Below, piece after piece: positions 30,881 through 39,768 of a stretch of 49,240 bases of DNA (positions are counted from its first letter, which is position 1; each line of letters begins with the position of its first letter). The notes under the pieces were generated by a model. It saw only the letters and a program-made list of their open reading frames with translations. It searched no databases and was not told where the DNA came from. The stretch lies in NCBI GenBank assembly GCA_023380795.1, contig JAMCSF010000024.1:1-49240 (forward strand), written 5' to 3'. The stretch comes from Candidatus Martarchaeota archaeon. GTDB taxonomy: Archaea; Micrarchaeota; Micrarchaeia; Micrarchaeales; Micrarchaeaceae. The translations under genes were made by a program, and so were the position numbers.

Positions 30881-33439
30881 ATGGATTCGATAACAATAAG
30901 CGATTTTTATTGGAGATATCCCAATTTTACCGGAATAAAGAGCGATTATGCCCTGAAGGGAATTAGCCTAAGCGTCAGAGAGGGCGAATTTCTCGGCATT
31001 ACAGGGCCGAGCGGTTCAGGCAAGACAACGCTCTGCTATGCAATAGCAGGCCTGATACCCCATCAGCTAAAGCTGCCTCTCAATTTTCAGGATGGGATAA
31101 AAGGAGAGATAAATGTCCTTGGTAAAACAGTCACCAAAGCAGAAATAATAAACGGGGAGCTCAAGCTTTCAGGCACAGGCATAACTGCTCCAGAGGTTGG
31201 TCTCGTAATGCAGGATCCTGAAAGCCAGTTCCTCAGCATGAGCGTCATGAACGAGGTCTCTTTGGGGCTGCAGCTCATGGGCCTAGAAAAGGGGGAAATG
31301 CGCGAACGCATAAAGGGCGCCCTTGAGCTCGTTGGCCTGGGCGAGCTTTATGACTATGCCGAAAAGATTCACCCTTCTGAGCTGTCCGGAGGCCAGAAGC
31401 AGCGTCTCGTAATAGCAAGCTTCCTGGCCATGAAACCCAAGATCCTGATACTAGACGAACCAACGTCAGACCTAGACCCTAAGGGGAAAATGGAAGTAAT
31501 AGAGACCATTGCAAAGATAAAGAAAGAATCTGGAATGACAATAATTCTTGTGGAGCACAATCCTGACGTGATGCTAAAGTTCGCCGACAGACTAGCCCTT
31601 TTGTACGATGGTTCAATAGTCAAAACAGGCAGGCCAGAAGAAATATATTCGAACAAGGAGCTTATATCCAAATACAACATATACGCGCCGGAGGTATCTG
31701 AACTTTCCGATTATTTTTCCGTTGACGAAAGCCCAAAGCTGGGCATACCAAAAACGGGATTCAAGATAGAGCGGAAAAGGCCAACAATATCAAATCCGAT
31801 AATAACGCTAAATGAGGTATCATTCTCGTATGACGACGGAACCAAGGCTCTTGAGAACATAAATCTTGAAATAGAAAAAGGTTCTCTCGTGGCACTGGTC
31901 GGGCAGAATGGCTCAGGGAAAAGCACGCTTTCAAAAATTATTTCTGGGATACTCGCGCCTGGTTCCGGTACGGCAAATGTTGCAGGGCTAAATCCGCGCT
32001 CAAAGAGAGACAGGCTCAAGCTGCCCATGCATGTCAGCTACGTTTTTCAGAATCCAGACCACCAAATATTTACCAGGAGCGTCACTTCTGAAGTAAACTA
32101 TTCGCTGAAGAATGCCGGCATAATCGGAAAGGAAGCTGACGAAAAGGTTGACGAAATACTCAAGCGCGTAGGCCTTTCGGAAAAGGCCAACGAAGATCCC
32201 GTATTCCTTGGAAGGGGTCAGAAGCGCAGGCTTGCGGTGGCAAGCAGCATAGTAATAAAGCCAGAAGTGCTCATAGTCGACGAACCGACCACAGGCCAGG
32301 ACTATAAAATGGCAATGGAAATAATGGAGATAATAAAAAGCCTGAACGAGGATGGCGTTACTGTTATTCTTATAACCCATGACATGAGGCTAGTTGCCGA
32401 ATACTGCCGAAGGGCTATAGTAATGAGCAAGGGCTCAATTATATTCGACGGTACTCCCGAAAACCTTTTCATGGACGAGAAAGTGTTGCGCCTTTCGTCG
32501 CTGTCAGAGCCGCAATCCGTAAGGCTGTCAAAGGGCATGATGAATGCTGGTCTGCTTGATGAACCGCTGATAAGCGCGAGAGAATGGCTTGAGTTCTTTA
32601 ATTTCCTGAAATCTAAAACTAAGATAGTCTTCAAATCTATCGCCGATATCGAAGCAAGCGCTGCGAAGATATCTGCTGCATTGAAGGATGCGGGCACACC
32701 GAAGGGAATGATATACATAGAGAGAGGCGGTATGGTGTTAGCCTCTGCACTTTGCTCAAAGCTTGGAAATCCAAAAACCTACGGCATATCCGCAAGCCAT
32801 TATAATGACATAGGGACACCAACAAAGGAGGTATTCGTGCGAGGAATGGATACGCTCAAAATCCCGAGCGGCGAAGGGTACGTCTTAGTGGTAGACGAGC
32901 TGGTGGATACAGGGAAAACGCTGGCAAGCATAATGACGCGCCTGCGCGCCGAATTTCCCAAAGAGAGGTTCGTAACATGCACGATGCTTGCAAAGCCACG
33001 CTCAGCGGCAAAGCCAGACATATGTGCAGAGGAGGTTTCTGATGACACGTGGGTGGTATTCGATTATGAAAGAAACGAGGCTCTCTCGGAATTTGAAAAG
33101 GCCAACCCTACAATGCTCCCTGAGCTCCGCAAGCATTTTGCCTCTTATCCGGAGGGCAAATATTCAAGCATTTACAAGAAAATAGATGAATTCTGCTCTG
33201 GCATAAGCAAAAAGCCTACAGCCATAGCATACGAGAACCCCCAGGCGCTAGTACAGGCGAGGCTGCTATCCGACAGACTTGGAGTGAAGCGCCTTCTTCC
33301 AGTAGCTGATGCTGCAACCGCATTTGCCAAGCTCAAAGACAAAGATATAATAGTAGTCGGATCCACAAAAGCTGCAGTAGAAATGATAAGTGCAGCAATA
33401 GGGCTCAAGGATCTGCTTGCATTAGTGGCAAAAGCCTAA
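30881..33439 (+). CDS. fused ECF ATPase (EcfA-EcfA') with C-terminal phosphoribosyltransferase-like domain
   Basis: Two Walker A (GPSGSGKTT, GQNGSGKST), two Walker B (LILDEPTSDLDP, LIVDEPTTGQD), signatures LSGGQ and LGRGQ; then PRPP-loop-like VLVVDELVDTGKTLAS near residue 667. Confidence 0.88.
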   Translation: MDSITISDFYWRYPNFTGIKSDYALKGISLSVREGEFLGITGPSGSGKTTLCYAIAGLIPHQLKLPLNFQDGIKGEINVLGKTVTKAEIINGELKLSGTGITAPEVGLVMQDPESQFLSMSVMNEVSLGLQLMGLEKGEMRERIKGALELVGLGELYDYAEKIHPSELSGGQKQRLVIASFLAMKPKILILDEPTSDLDPKGKMEVIETIAKIKKESGMTIILVEHNPDVMLKFADRLALLYDGSIVKTGRPEEIYSNKELISKYNIYAPEVSELSDYFSVDESPKLGIPKTGFKIERKRPTISNPIITLNEVSFSYDDGTKALENINLEIEKGSLVALVGQNGSGKSTLSKIISGILAPGSGTANVAGLNPRSKRDRLKLPMHVSYVFQNPDHQIFTRSVTSEVNYSLKNAGIIGKEADEKVDEILKRVGLSEKANEDPVFLGRGQKRRLAVASSIVIKPEVLIVDEPTTGQDYKMAMEIMEIIKSLNEDGVTVILITHDMRLVAEYCRRAIVMSKGSIIFDGTPENLFMDEKVLRLSSLSEPQSVRLSKGMMNAGLLDEPLISAREWLEFFNFLKSKTKIVFKSIADIEASAAKISAALKDAGTPKGMIYIERGGMVLASALCSKLGNPKTYGISASHYNDIGTPTKEVFVRGMDTLKIPSGEGYVLVVDELVDTGKTLASIMTRLRAEFPKERFVTCTMLAKPRSAAKPDICAEEVSDDTWVVFDYERNEALSEFEKANPTMLPELRKHFASYPEGKYSSIYKKIDEFCSGISKKPTAIAYENPQALVQARLLSDRLGVKRLLPVADAATAFAKLKDKDIIVVGSTKAAVEMISAAIGLKDLLALVAKA

Positions 33440-34056
33440 CGCGTTACGAAGCAGTTTCTGCACCGCGGCTGGTACGCTTCCTTGCCTCCTATAACTATGC
33501 GCGGCCCGGATTCTGCAATGCCGTCAATCATCCTCTGCGAGAACACGGCTTCTTCTCCACACTTCGTACAAACCGCAGTAAGCGAATATATATAATCCGC
33601 ATAAGCTAGCAGCTTCTCCGATATGCTGAACGGGACGCCCTTATAGTCCTTGTTGAGGGTCGATACGTAAACTATTTTCTTCATTGACGCCAGCCTGTCA
33701 AGCGTGTCCTCAAGTCCAGAATCTTCGTCCCAAAACTGGGCCTCGTCTATTCCTATGACGTTGTAATCAGAGCTTACGTCAAATATGGCCTTGACTCCGG
33801 CTTTGCCTACCCTCACTACTGTGGCATCTAGTTCTGCGCCCTTGTGCGTTTTAACCTTGTTTTCGCTGTAACGCTTGTCAATCTCCGGCTTGAAGAGTAT
33901 GACCTTTCTCCCTGCAAAGCGTTCCCGTTCAAGAAGCTCTATCAGTCTTGATGTTTTGCCCGAGAACATTGGTCCGGTGATTACAACAAGTCTTCCTATC
34001 TCTAGAGATTTCTTCGTATGCTGCACCCCACCGTATCTATCTGTCCTTTTTGACAA
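33436..34056 (-). CDS. tdk: thymidine kinase
   Basis: VVITGPMFSGKTSRLIELLER, IGIDEAQFWD, zinc-binding CTKCG...CRNC. Confidence 0.93.
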   Translation of the reverse strand: MSKRTDRYGGVQHTKKSLEIGRLVVITGPMFSGKTSRLIELLERERFAGRKVILFKPEIDKRYSENKVKTHKGAELDATVVRVGKAGVKAIFDVSSDYNVIGIDEAQFWDEDSGLEDTLDRLASMKKIVYVSTLNKDYKGVPFSISEKLLAYADYIYSLTAVCTKCGEEAVFSQRMIDGIAESGPRIVIGGKEAYQPRCRNCFVTR

Positions 34057-34207
34057 GCCTGAACTCGTAGTCCCTCATGAGCATCTGGGCAGTTTCAAAC
34101 CTGTCTTCTATGCCTTTTGCGAGTTTTCTGTCCCTTCCGTCCTCGAGTTTTTTTTCAAGCTTCCTGTGGTGCTCTATCAACGCGTTTATCCTTTCCTGAT
34201 AAGCCAT
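34037..34207 (-). CDS. small hypothetical protein (charged, helical)
   Basis: MAYQERINALIEHHRKLEKKLE...; overlaps tdk start. Confidence 0.45.
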   Translation of the reverse strand: MAYQERINALIEHHRKLEKKLEDGRDRKLAKGIEDRFETAQMLMRDYEFRLVKKDR

Positions 34208-34254
34208 AAGACCACATACGTAATTGCCAGCGATAAAATAATAAGCTAACGTGC

Positions 34255-35310
34255 GTGCCAAAGGTTAAATCCTTTGCTAGCCTAATTACAACCATGTACG
34301 AACCGATGGTAAAGCCTCCGAGGCTCAGGAAGGGGGGAACCATAAGGATAATAGCTCCTTCAAGCGCAGCCACGTCAACCAGTTCCCTGCCAAAAGCCGT
34401 GAGGTTTCTGGAGAAGCAGGGCTTCAAGGTAAGCCTGGCGCAGAGCATGATAAGGGAATCGCCCACGCGCTACCTTACTGCAGGAGACGCCATTAGGAAA
34501 AACGAGATAGAGAATGCGTTCAAGAGCGACAAATACGACGCGATAATGGTGCTTCAGGGCGGCGCTGGCTCCATAGACATACTCAACGGCATAGACTATG
34601 ACATAATAAAGGACCATCCAAAGATATTCATAGGGTACAGCGACATAACGCTATTGCAGCTGGCGTTCATGAGGATGGCGCACATGGCGTCGTTCCAGGG
34701 TCCGATGCTCATAGATCTCTTCGAGGAGGACGAGGCTGCCTTGCAGACCAACTGGAACAACCTCATAAACATAATAAGCCGCGGCGAAGAGGTCATGATA
34801 AAGAACCCGTTGGAAAGCGGATGGGCCAAATCCATAAACGACGGCACGACCAAGGGCCAGCTGATGGGCGGCAACCTCACTGTCTTCTCGCTGATAGTAG
34901 GCACAAAATATATACCAGACGCGCGCGGCAAGGTTCTTTTCTTCGAGGATGTTAATGTTGAGCCATGGATGCTCGACAACCTTCTGACATCGCTTGTGAT
35001 AAAAGGCATACTGAAGAAGGCCAACGGCATAGTCTTCGGGCAGTTGCCAAATTACGGGATAGAAAACATATCGGAATCCCAGGGCGTTACGTCATACCTG
35101 ATGAAACATCTTTTCATAGAAGACTACATAAACGCCACGATGCACAGCACGCTGCAGGACCTGTTCTCAAACAAGATGCCAAAGAAACCGGCGTTCATAG
35201 AGTTCGCTTGCTGCCATGGCAAGTACATAACAACCATACCCATGGGCATAAGGGTGAAGCTCAACGCTTCCGAGTGCACGATGGAAATGCTTGAGCCTGG
35301 AGTAGAATAA
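34255..35310 (+). CDS. S66-family peptidase (LD-carboxypeptidase/MccF-like)
   Basis: GGTIRIIAPSS, QGGAGS...PKIFIGYSDITLLQLA, GNLTVFSLIVGTKY. Confidence 0.85.
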   Translation: MPKVKSFASLITTMYEPMVKPPRLRKGGTIRIIAPSSAATSTSSLPKAVRFLEKQGFKVSLAQSMIRESPTRYLTAGDAIRKNEIENAFKSDKYDAIMVLQGGAGSIDILNGIDYDIIKDHPKIFIGYSDITLLQLAFMRMAHMASFQGPMLIDLFEEDEAALQTNWNNLINIISRGEEVMIKNPLESGWAKSINDGTTKGQLMGGNLTVFSLIVGTKYIPDARGKVLFFEDVNVEPWMLDNLLTSLVIKGILKKANGIVFGQLPNYGIENISESQGVTSYLMKHLFIEDYINATMHSTLQDLFSNKMPKKPAFIEFACCHGKYITTIPMGIRVKLNASECTMEMLEPGVE

Positions 35311-35328
35311 TCCTTATTATTTAAGACA

Positions 35329-35351
35329 GCGCCTGCGCATAACGCAGGCGC
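35329..35351. repeat. 9-bp perfect hairpin GCGCCTGCG-CATAA-CGCAGGCGC
   Basis: Inverted repeat just downstream of the S66 gene, no clear T-run. Confidence 0.6.
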
Positions 35352-35585
35352 GTCCTCTGGGGTTTGCCAAGTTTCCCTGGCAGTATGAAATACGTAATAA
35401 AAGTATTTAAACATTACTTTAATTCCTTAATTGTCTATTAAAGTAAAATAATTATAGTAAAGTATAAATAGCTTAACGGAAAAACCTGACTGGACAGTGC
35501 GCAAGCCATGCACAATACAAATATGGCAGACAGCTTTTTCTGGGGTTATACCTGTGCGTAGCAAAGGCGCGTCCGAGGGGTTAGA

Positions 35586-35894
35586 ATGGACACAGACGAA
35601 GAATGTGAGCGTGAGCCAAATGGAGGAAAATTGCGGAGGGAGTTCATGTACGAACAGGAAATAAGGGACGGCATAGAAAAGCTCTTGGATTACAAGTACG
35701 GGCTTGTCGGGATAGATCCGGAAGAGGTAAGCACATCTACCGTATCAGAGCTCGTCAGGGCGATAGCCTTGGTAACCGAAGAGGACATGACAGCACAGCT
35801 AACCAAAAGAACCATGAACAGGGTGCTTGTTTACAGGCACAATTCCGAAACAACTCCTTCGGGCTTCAGTTTTTTGGCTTTTGGGCACAAATGA
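35586..35894 (+). CDS. hypothetical protein
   Basis: ORF preceded by TATA-like GTATAAATAG about 110 bp upstream. Confidence 0.45.
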   Translation: MDTDEECEREPNGGKLRREFMYEQEIRDGIEKLLDYKYGLVGIDPEEVSTSTVSELVRAIALVTEEDMTAQLTKRTMNRVLVYRHNSETTPSGFSFLAFGHK

Positions 35895-35915
35895 CCGAAA
35901 GCCCTTTTTCTTTTT

Positions 35916-36155
35916 TTATTGCTTTTTCCTGCGCGCAATTATGGAATCCCTTATTGCGGCTATCTTCTTGTTAGCTGCAATCATTCCGGTTCCGGTAAGT
36001 AGCACAATCGCAGTCACTGCAAGCATTCCATAATCGTTTATCCCATGCGAAAGCAAAACGCCCCAGACTGCTCCAGAGACAAAGCCTGCAAAAATCCAGC
36101 CCAAGCCTGCCGATATTATGCCATTCATGGAACAATCATTTGAATAATGTGACAT
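35916..36155 (-). CDS. small membrane protein, two TM segments
   Basis: Hydrophobicity of the translated ORF. Confidence 0.5.
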   Translation of the reverse strand: MSHYSNDCSMNGIISAGLGWIFAGFVSGAVWGVLLSHGINDYGMLAVTAIVLLTGTGMIAANKKIAAIRDSIIARRKKQ

Positions 36156-36256
36156 GATGGCTTTAAGTATGCGCGTGTATAGGCAGAAACGGTAAGAAAG
36201 CTATAAATATTATGAAAAGCGGAATACTTTTTATTACTTTATCATATGTGAGTGAG

Positions 36257-36577
36257 ATGCAAGATTCTGTCAATGAAATCAAAAGCCAGCATGCTAAAGC
36301 TGAATTCTCTGTGAAAGTCATGCCAGCGCAGATGAACAAGGCAAGAGATATATTCTACAAGATAACCGAGCGCGAAGAATTCGCCGATATAAGGAGTGGG
36401 ATATTTTACTCGCTTTCGCTCGAAAAGGGGGATAAAGCAGCGAATATGAAAATAAAAAGCCTTTTTAAGTATCCTTCCGAGGAAAATGCGCGTAGGATGG
36501 CGGATTTGATCGAAGAAATTGCCAATAGGATTCAAAAAGAAGCGGGTAACAGCCTAGAACCTATACTGCGCCAATAG
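36257..36577 (+). CDS. hypothetical protein
   Basis: ORF with internal Met start MQDSVNEIK; no confident family. Confidence 0.5.
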   Translation: MQDSVNEIKSQHAKAEFSVKVMPAQMNKARDIFYKITEREEFADIRSGIFYSLSLEKGDKAANMKIKSLFKYPSEENARRMADLIEEIANRIQKEAGNSLEPILRQ

Positions 36578-36662
36578 CTATGCCTAATTAACCATTTTGG
36601 GCAAATTCTTTCCGCAAAGTAATTTATACTTTTTATTGCAGTTTTTATTGCAGTTTGATAAA

Positions 36663-37103
36663 ATGGAAATATCTATAAGAGGTTTCAAGCAGGGAGACCG
36701 CATTCCGGACCAGTTTACCTGCAAAGGCATAGACACGCAGCCTACTGTGGAGATAAGCAGCGTACCGGAAGGCACAAAGAGCATAGTCCTGATAATGGAT
36801 GATCCTGACGCCCCAATGGGTACATTCACGCACTGGATAGCCTATAATATACCTCCTGACGTTGTAAGGATAGATCGTGCCTCAAAGCACTCGGAAATAA
36901 GTTTCGGCATAAACGATTTCGGAAACGAAGGCTACAATGGCCCATGCCCTCCTAAGGGAAAGCCACACAGGTATTATTTTAGGGCATATGCCACATCCCT
37001 AGAAAAGCTACCCAAAGGAATGCACAGGAAGCCAATCGACGACAAGCTAAAGTCGAGCGTTATAGCGCACTGTGAATATATGGGCACATATTCCAGCAGT
37101 TAA
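36663..37103 (+). CDS. PEBP family protein (YbhB/YbcL, Raf kinase inhibitor-like)
   Basis: DDPDAPMGTFTHWIAYNIPP, YNGPCPPKGKPHRYYFRAYA. Confidence 0.92.
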   Translation: MEISIRGFKQGDRIPDQFTCKGIDTQPTVEISSVPEGTKSIVLIMDDPDAPMGTFTHWIAYNIPPDVVRIDRASKHSEISFGINDFGNEGYNGPCPPKGKPHRYYFRAYATSLEKLPKGMHRKPIDDKLKSSVIAHCEYMGTYSSS

Positions 37104-37154
37104 CAAATAAATATTATATCTGCCATTGCTACTATTGTTATCTGGTCTGATTGC

Positions 37155-37691
37155 ATGGATGGCGGCAAAATAAGCGATTACATTGACAAGTACTCTGATT
37201 CTTTAAGGGACGTAACGCTTTGCTATTTTGTGGACAAAAAGAAGTCTGAAGTATTGCTCGCCATGAAAAAGCGCGGATTCGGACAGGGCAAGCTAAATGG
37301 TGCTGGAGGCAAGCTCAAGGCTGGCGAAACCGTCGAGGAAGCCATGATAAGGGAATCCGTAGAAGAGGTTGGAGTCCGCCCAAAGAGCTATTACAAGGCT
37401 GGCACATTACGTTTTTATTTCGGCGGAAGCAATCCCAAAAGTGAATTTAACCAAAGAGTTCATGTATACATAGCTGAAGAATGGGATGGGGAGATATCAG
37501 AAAGCGAGGAAATGGAACCTAAATGGTTCAAAATAAGCTCCATACCTTTAGACATGATGTGGGACGATGACAAATATTGGCTGCCATACGTACTTAATGG
37601 TAAATTCGTTGACGCACATTTTCTTTTCGGAGATTCAAACAAAGTCACAGACATGAAAATAAGCTACAAGGCCAATGCCGATAAAAACTGA
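37155..37691 (+). CDS. NUDIX hydrolase, MTH1/8-oxo-dGTPase-like
   Basis: Nudix box GGKLKAGETVEEAMIRESVEEVG; flanking GKLNGAGG and MMWDDDKYWLP resemble MTH1. Confidence 0.85.
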   Translation: MDGGKISDYIDKYSDSLRDVTLCYFVDKKKSEVLLAMKKRGFGQGKLNGAGGKLKAGETVEEAMIRESVEEVGVRPKSYYKAGTLRFYFGGSNPKSEFNQRVHVYIAEEWDGEISESEEMEPKWFKISSIPLDMMWDDDKYWLPYVLNGKFVDAHFLFGDSNKVTDMKISYKANADKN

Positions 37692-37715
37692 AATTAAAAA
37701 AACAAAATGTTTTGC

Positions 37716-38747
37716 ATGGAAAAAAACAAAAAAAATTTTCCTAAAGCAGAATTTGACTCCCATCCAGTGGAAAACACGGAAAAGCAGAGGTTAGAACTCG
37801 TGTCCAAGCTCTCTGGAGCGGTATTATACAATCTCCTGAGGGTAAAGGACCAAAAGACAATCCATGCCGCGCAAAGCCTCAAAGGTGCCCTGAATTGCTA
37901 TGCAAACACCTATTCCAACATAGAAAAGCTCACATATGCTGCCGGCAAAGCAATGGACTACAGGCTTGCAATAGATTATATCAGAGATGAACTCGGCCTT
38001 AAAACCCCGGGAATAGACCCCTATTCTGTCTGCATTGACGAAAGCAGTCTCTCCAAATCAATAAAAGGCGAACTGAGCGAACATTCATGGTCCATTGCCA
38101 AAGTGCTCCTAGAAGTGAGTAGGAAGGCATACGGGAAGATGGGCGAAAAAGAAACCATATTTGCCGCGAATAAAATAATCTCTGCCACAGAACAGCAATC
38201 GGACATCACAAACTTTTCTTACGTCGTGGAAAAGGTCCTGTCAGCAACCGAGGAATTGGGAAGCAATCTTGCGGATTTCGTAAACGAATATGCATATCTA
38301 AAGGCATGCATAAAGGAAATAAGTATAAGGTCAATAACTCAAAAAAGCGTAGGGGAGGGGCACGAAGCTATATTGCGCACTGCCTCAGCAATAACCTCTG
38401 AGCATATAGCCAAGGAAGATGTGCCTTCGTGGCCAAAAATAACGATAGAAAGGTCAATATCTGGAAAGGACGTTGGGATGGCGATGCATTTCGCCAAGAG
38501 TTCGAGCTATTTTGCAATAGTGTATCTAAAGCCCAGGGATTACAACCTAATAGCGAGCTTTGTAATTCAACTCAAAGAGACGATAAAAGAGCTCGAATCC
38601 GTAATTAACCCGAAAGAAAGTGTTCCTAGTCTTTCGATAAAAACATATTCTGACATAGGCATTTGCATGGTCGGCTCGGCGCATTTCGACCCCAAGTCAG
38701 AAACCGCTGTGAGGGACAATCTCCAAAAGCTTTTTGGGAGGAAATAA
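37716..38747 (+). CDS. hypothetical protein
   Basis: Long ORF, no recognised family; start uncertain. Confidence 0.6.
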   Translation: MEKNKKNFPKAEFDSHPVENTEKQRLELVSKLSGAVLYNLLRVKDQKTIHAAQSLKGALNCYANTYSNIEKLTYAAGKAMDYRLAIDYIRDELGLKTPGIDPYSVCIDESSLSKSIKGELSEHSWSIAKVLLEVSRKAYGKMGEKETIFAANKIISATEQQSDITNFSYVVEKVLSATEELGSNLADFVNEYAYLKACIKEISIRSITQKSVGEGHEAILRTASAITSEHIAKEDVPSWPKITIERSISGKDVGMAMHFAKSSSYFAIVYLKPRDYNLIASFVIQLKETIKELESVINPKESVPSLSIKTYSDIGICMVGSAHFDPKSETAVRDNLQKLFGRK

Positions 38748-39462
38748 ATCTAACAATTTGATAGAAAAGCCAACCAATAAAAAAGGATGCAATAAAAAGC
38801 TACTGAGGGTATGGGTTGCTTGCGCCGAAGTACGGATTGACCGCAAGCGTGAGCTTTGCCGAGGTGTATCATTGGAGCTTTGGGAACAAATGGCGGTAAA
38901 CATAATGGAGAAAAACAATTTCAAATTCTCCTCGACATTTGAGGCCAATGTTGCGGCAGCACTCGACCTGATGGGCATAGGGTTCTCATGCAAAAACCTC
39001 CAGTTTGAGATAACAAGCAACGGCAAAGCCATAACGTATACTCCTGATTTTGTGCTGACGGATACGTACAACGATAAAACCGTCCTAATAGAGCCTCACG
39101 GCAAGAAGTACATAAACAAAAGATTCATAGAAAAAATGAGCTCATTCAAGCGCGACCCGATAAGCTCGGATTACCATCTCATACTCATAACGGATAAAGT
39201 GCCAAAGAAGCCGAACAAGCTGAAGATAGAACTCAAGAAATACGGGTATGAAGCGAAAGACATATGCGACGACGTTTGGTACATACCATACAACGTAGTA
39301 TTGGGGCTGCAGCTGCAGTTAAAGAACGAGGATGGCTCCATATACGCGCTTTTGAACAGCCTCAGAAAAGAGGAACCATTACAACACAGTGCAGCGCTTT
39401 TAAGAAACGAGAGCAGGAATTCCAGCATGAGGCGCTGGAGCGCTTCAAAAAGCATGTCCTAA
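38734..39462 (+). CDS. hypothetical protein with PD-(D/E)XK-like nuclease pattern
   Basis: ITYTPDFVLTDTYNDKTVLIEPHGKKY; start may be the internal Met at 38890. Confidence 0.45.
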   Translation: MGGNKSNNLIEKPTNKKGCNKKLLRVWVACAEVRIDRKRELCRGVSLELWEQMAVNIMEKNNFKFSSTFEANVAAALDLMGIGFSCKNLQFEITSNGKAITYTPDFVLTDTYNDKTVLIEPHGKKYINKRFIEKMSSFKRDPISSDYHLILITDKVPKKPNKLKIELKKYGYEAKDICDDVWYIPYNVVLGLQLQLKNEDGSIYALLNSLRKEEPLQHSAALLRNESRNSSMRRWSASKSMS

Positions 39463-39479
39463 ATATAAGCAAACATATT

Positions 39480-39613
39480 CGCCAGGGTAGGGATTTGAAC
39501 CCTAAAGCCCGTGAGGGCACCGGTTTACCTGTCGCGCCTTTTTGCATCACCAATCAGCTCTTGACGTTTTGAAAACTCAAGACCGGCGCGTTACCAGATT
39601 CTGCCACCCTGGC
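39480..39613 (-). tRNA. tRNA-Ser(UGA) with intron of about 50 nt after position 37
   Basis: GCCAGGG/CCCTGGC acceptor, discriminator G, CCGGT/ACCGG anticodon stem, GCCC-TCAC-GGGC variable arm, AGGG-TTCAAAT-CCCT T-arm; intron TCAAG can pair with CTTGA. Confidence 0.8.
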
Positions 39614-39768
39614 ATATTGACAAGCATTACAGGTTTTGCTGAAAAAGTATATAAAGCATTCAATAATGGCACCGGGGCCCATGCTGCCTTGATTCAAAGC
39701 GCGACTCTTTTCCCTGCGCGAATTGAAGGCCTGGGCTTATCCGGAAGCCGTTGAAAAATGGTGTTTAA

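Noticed and set aside
31000-32500. Degenerate second ABC signature (LGRGQ) as a sign of an inactive ATPase
   Set aside because: Similar variants are common in ECF ATPases, so it is not unusual on its own.
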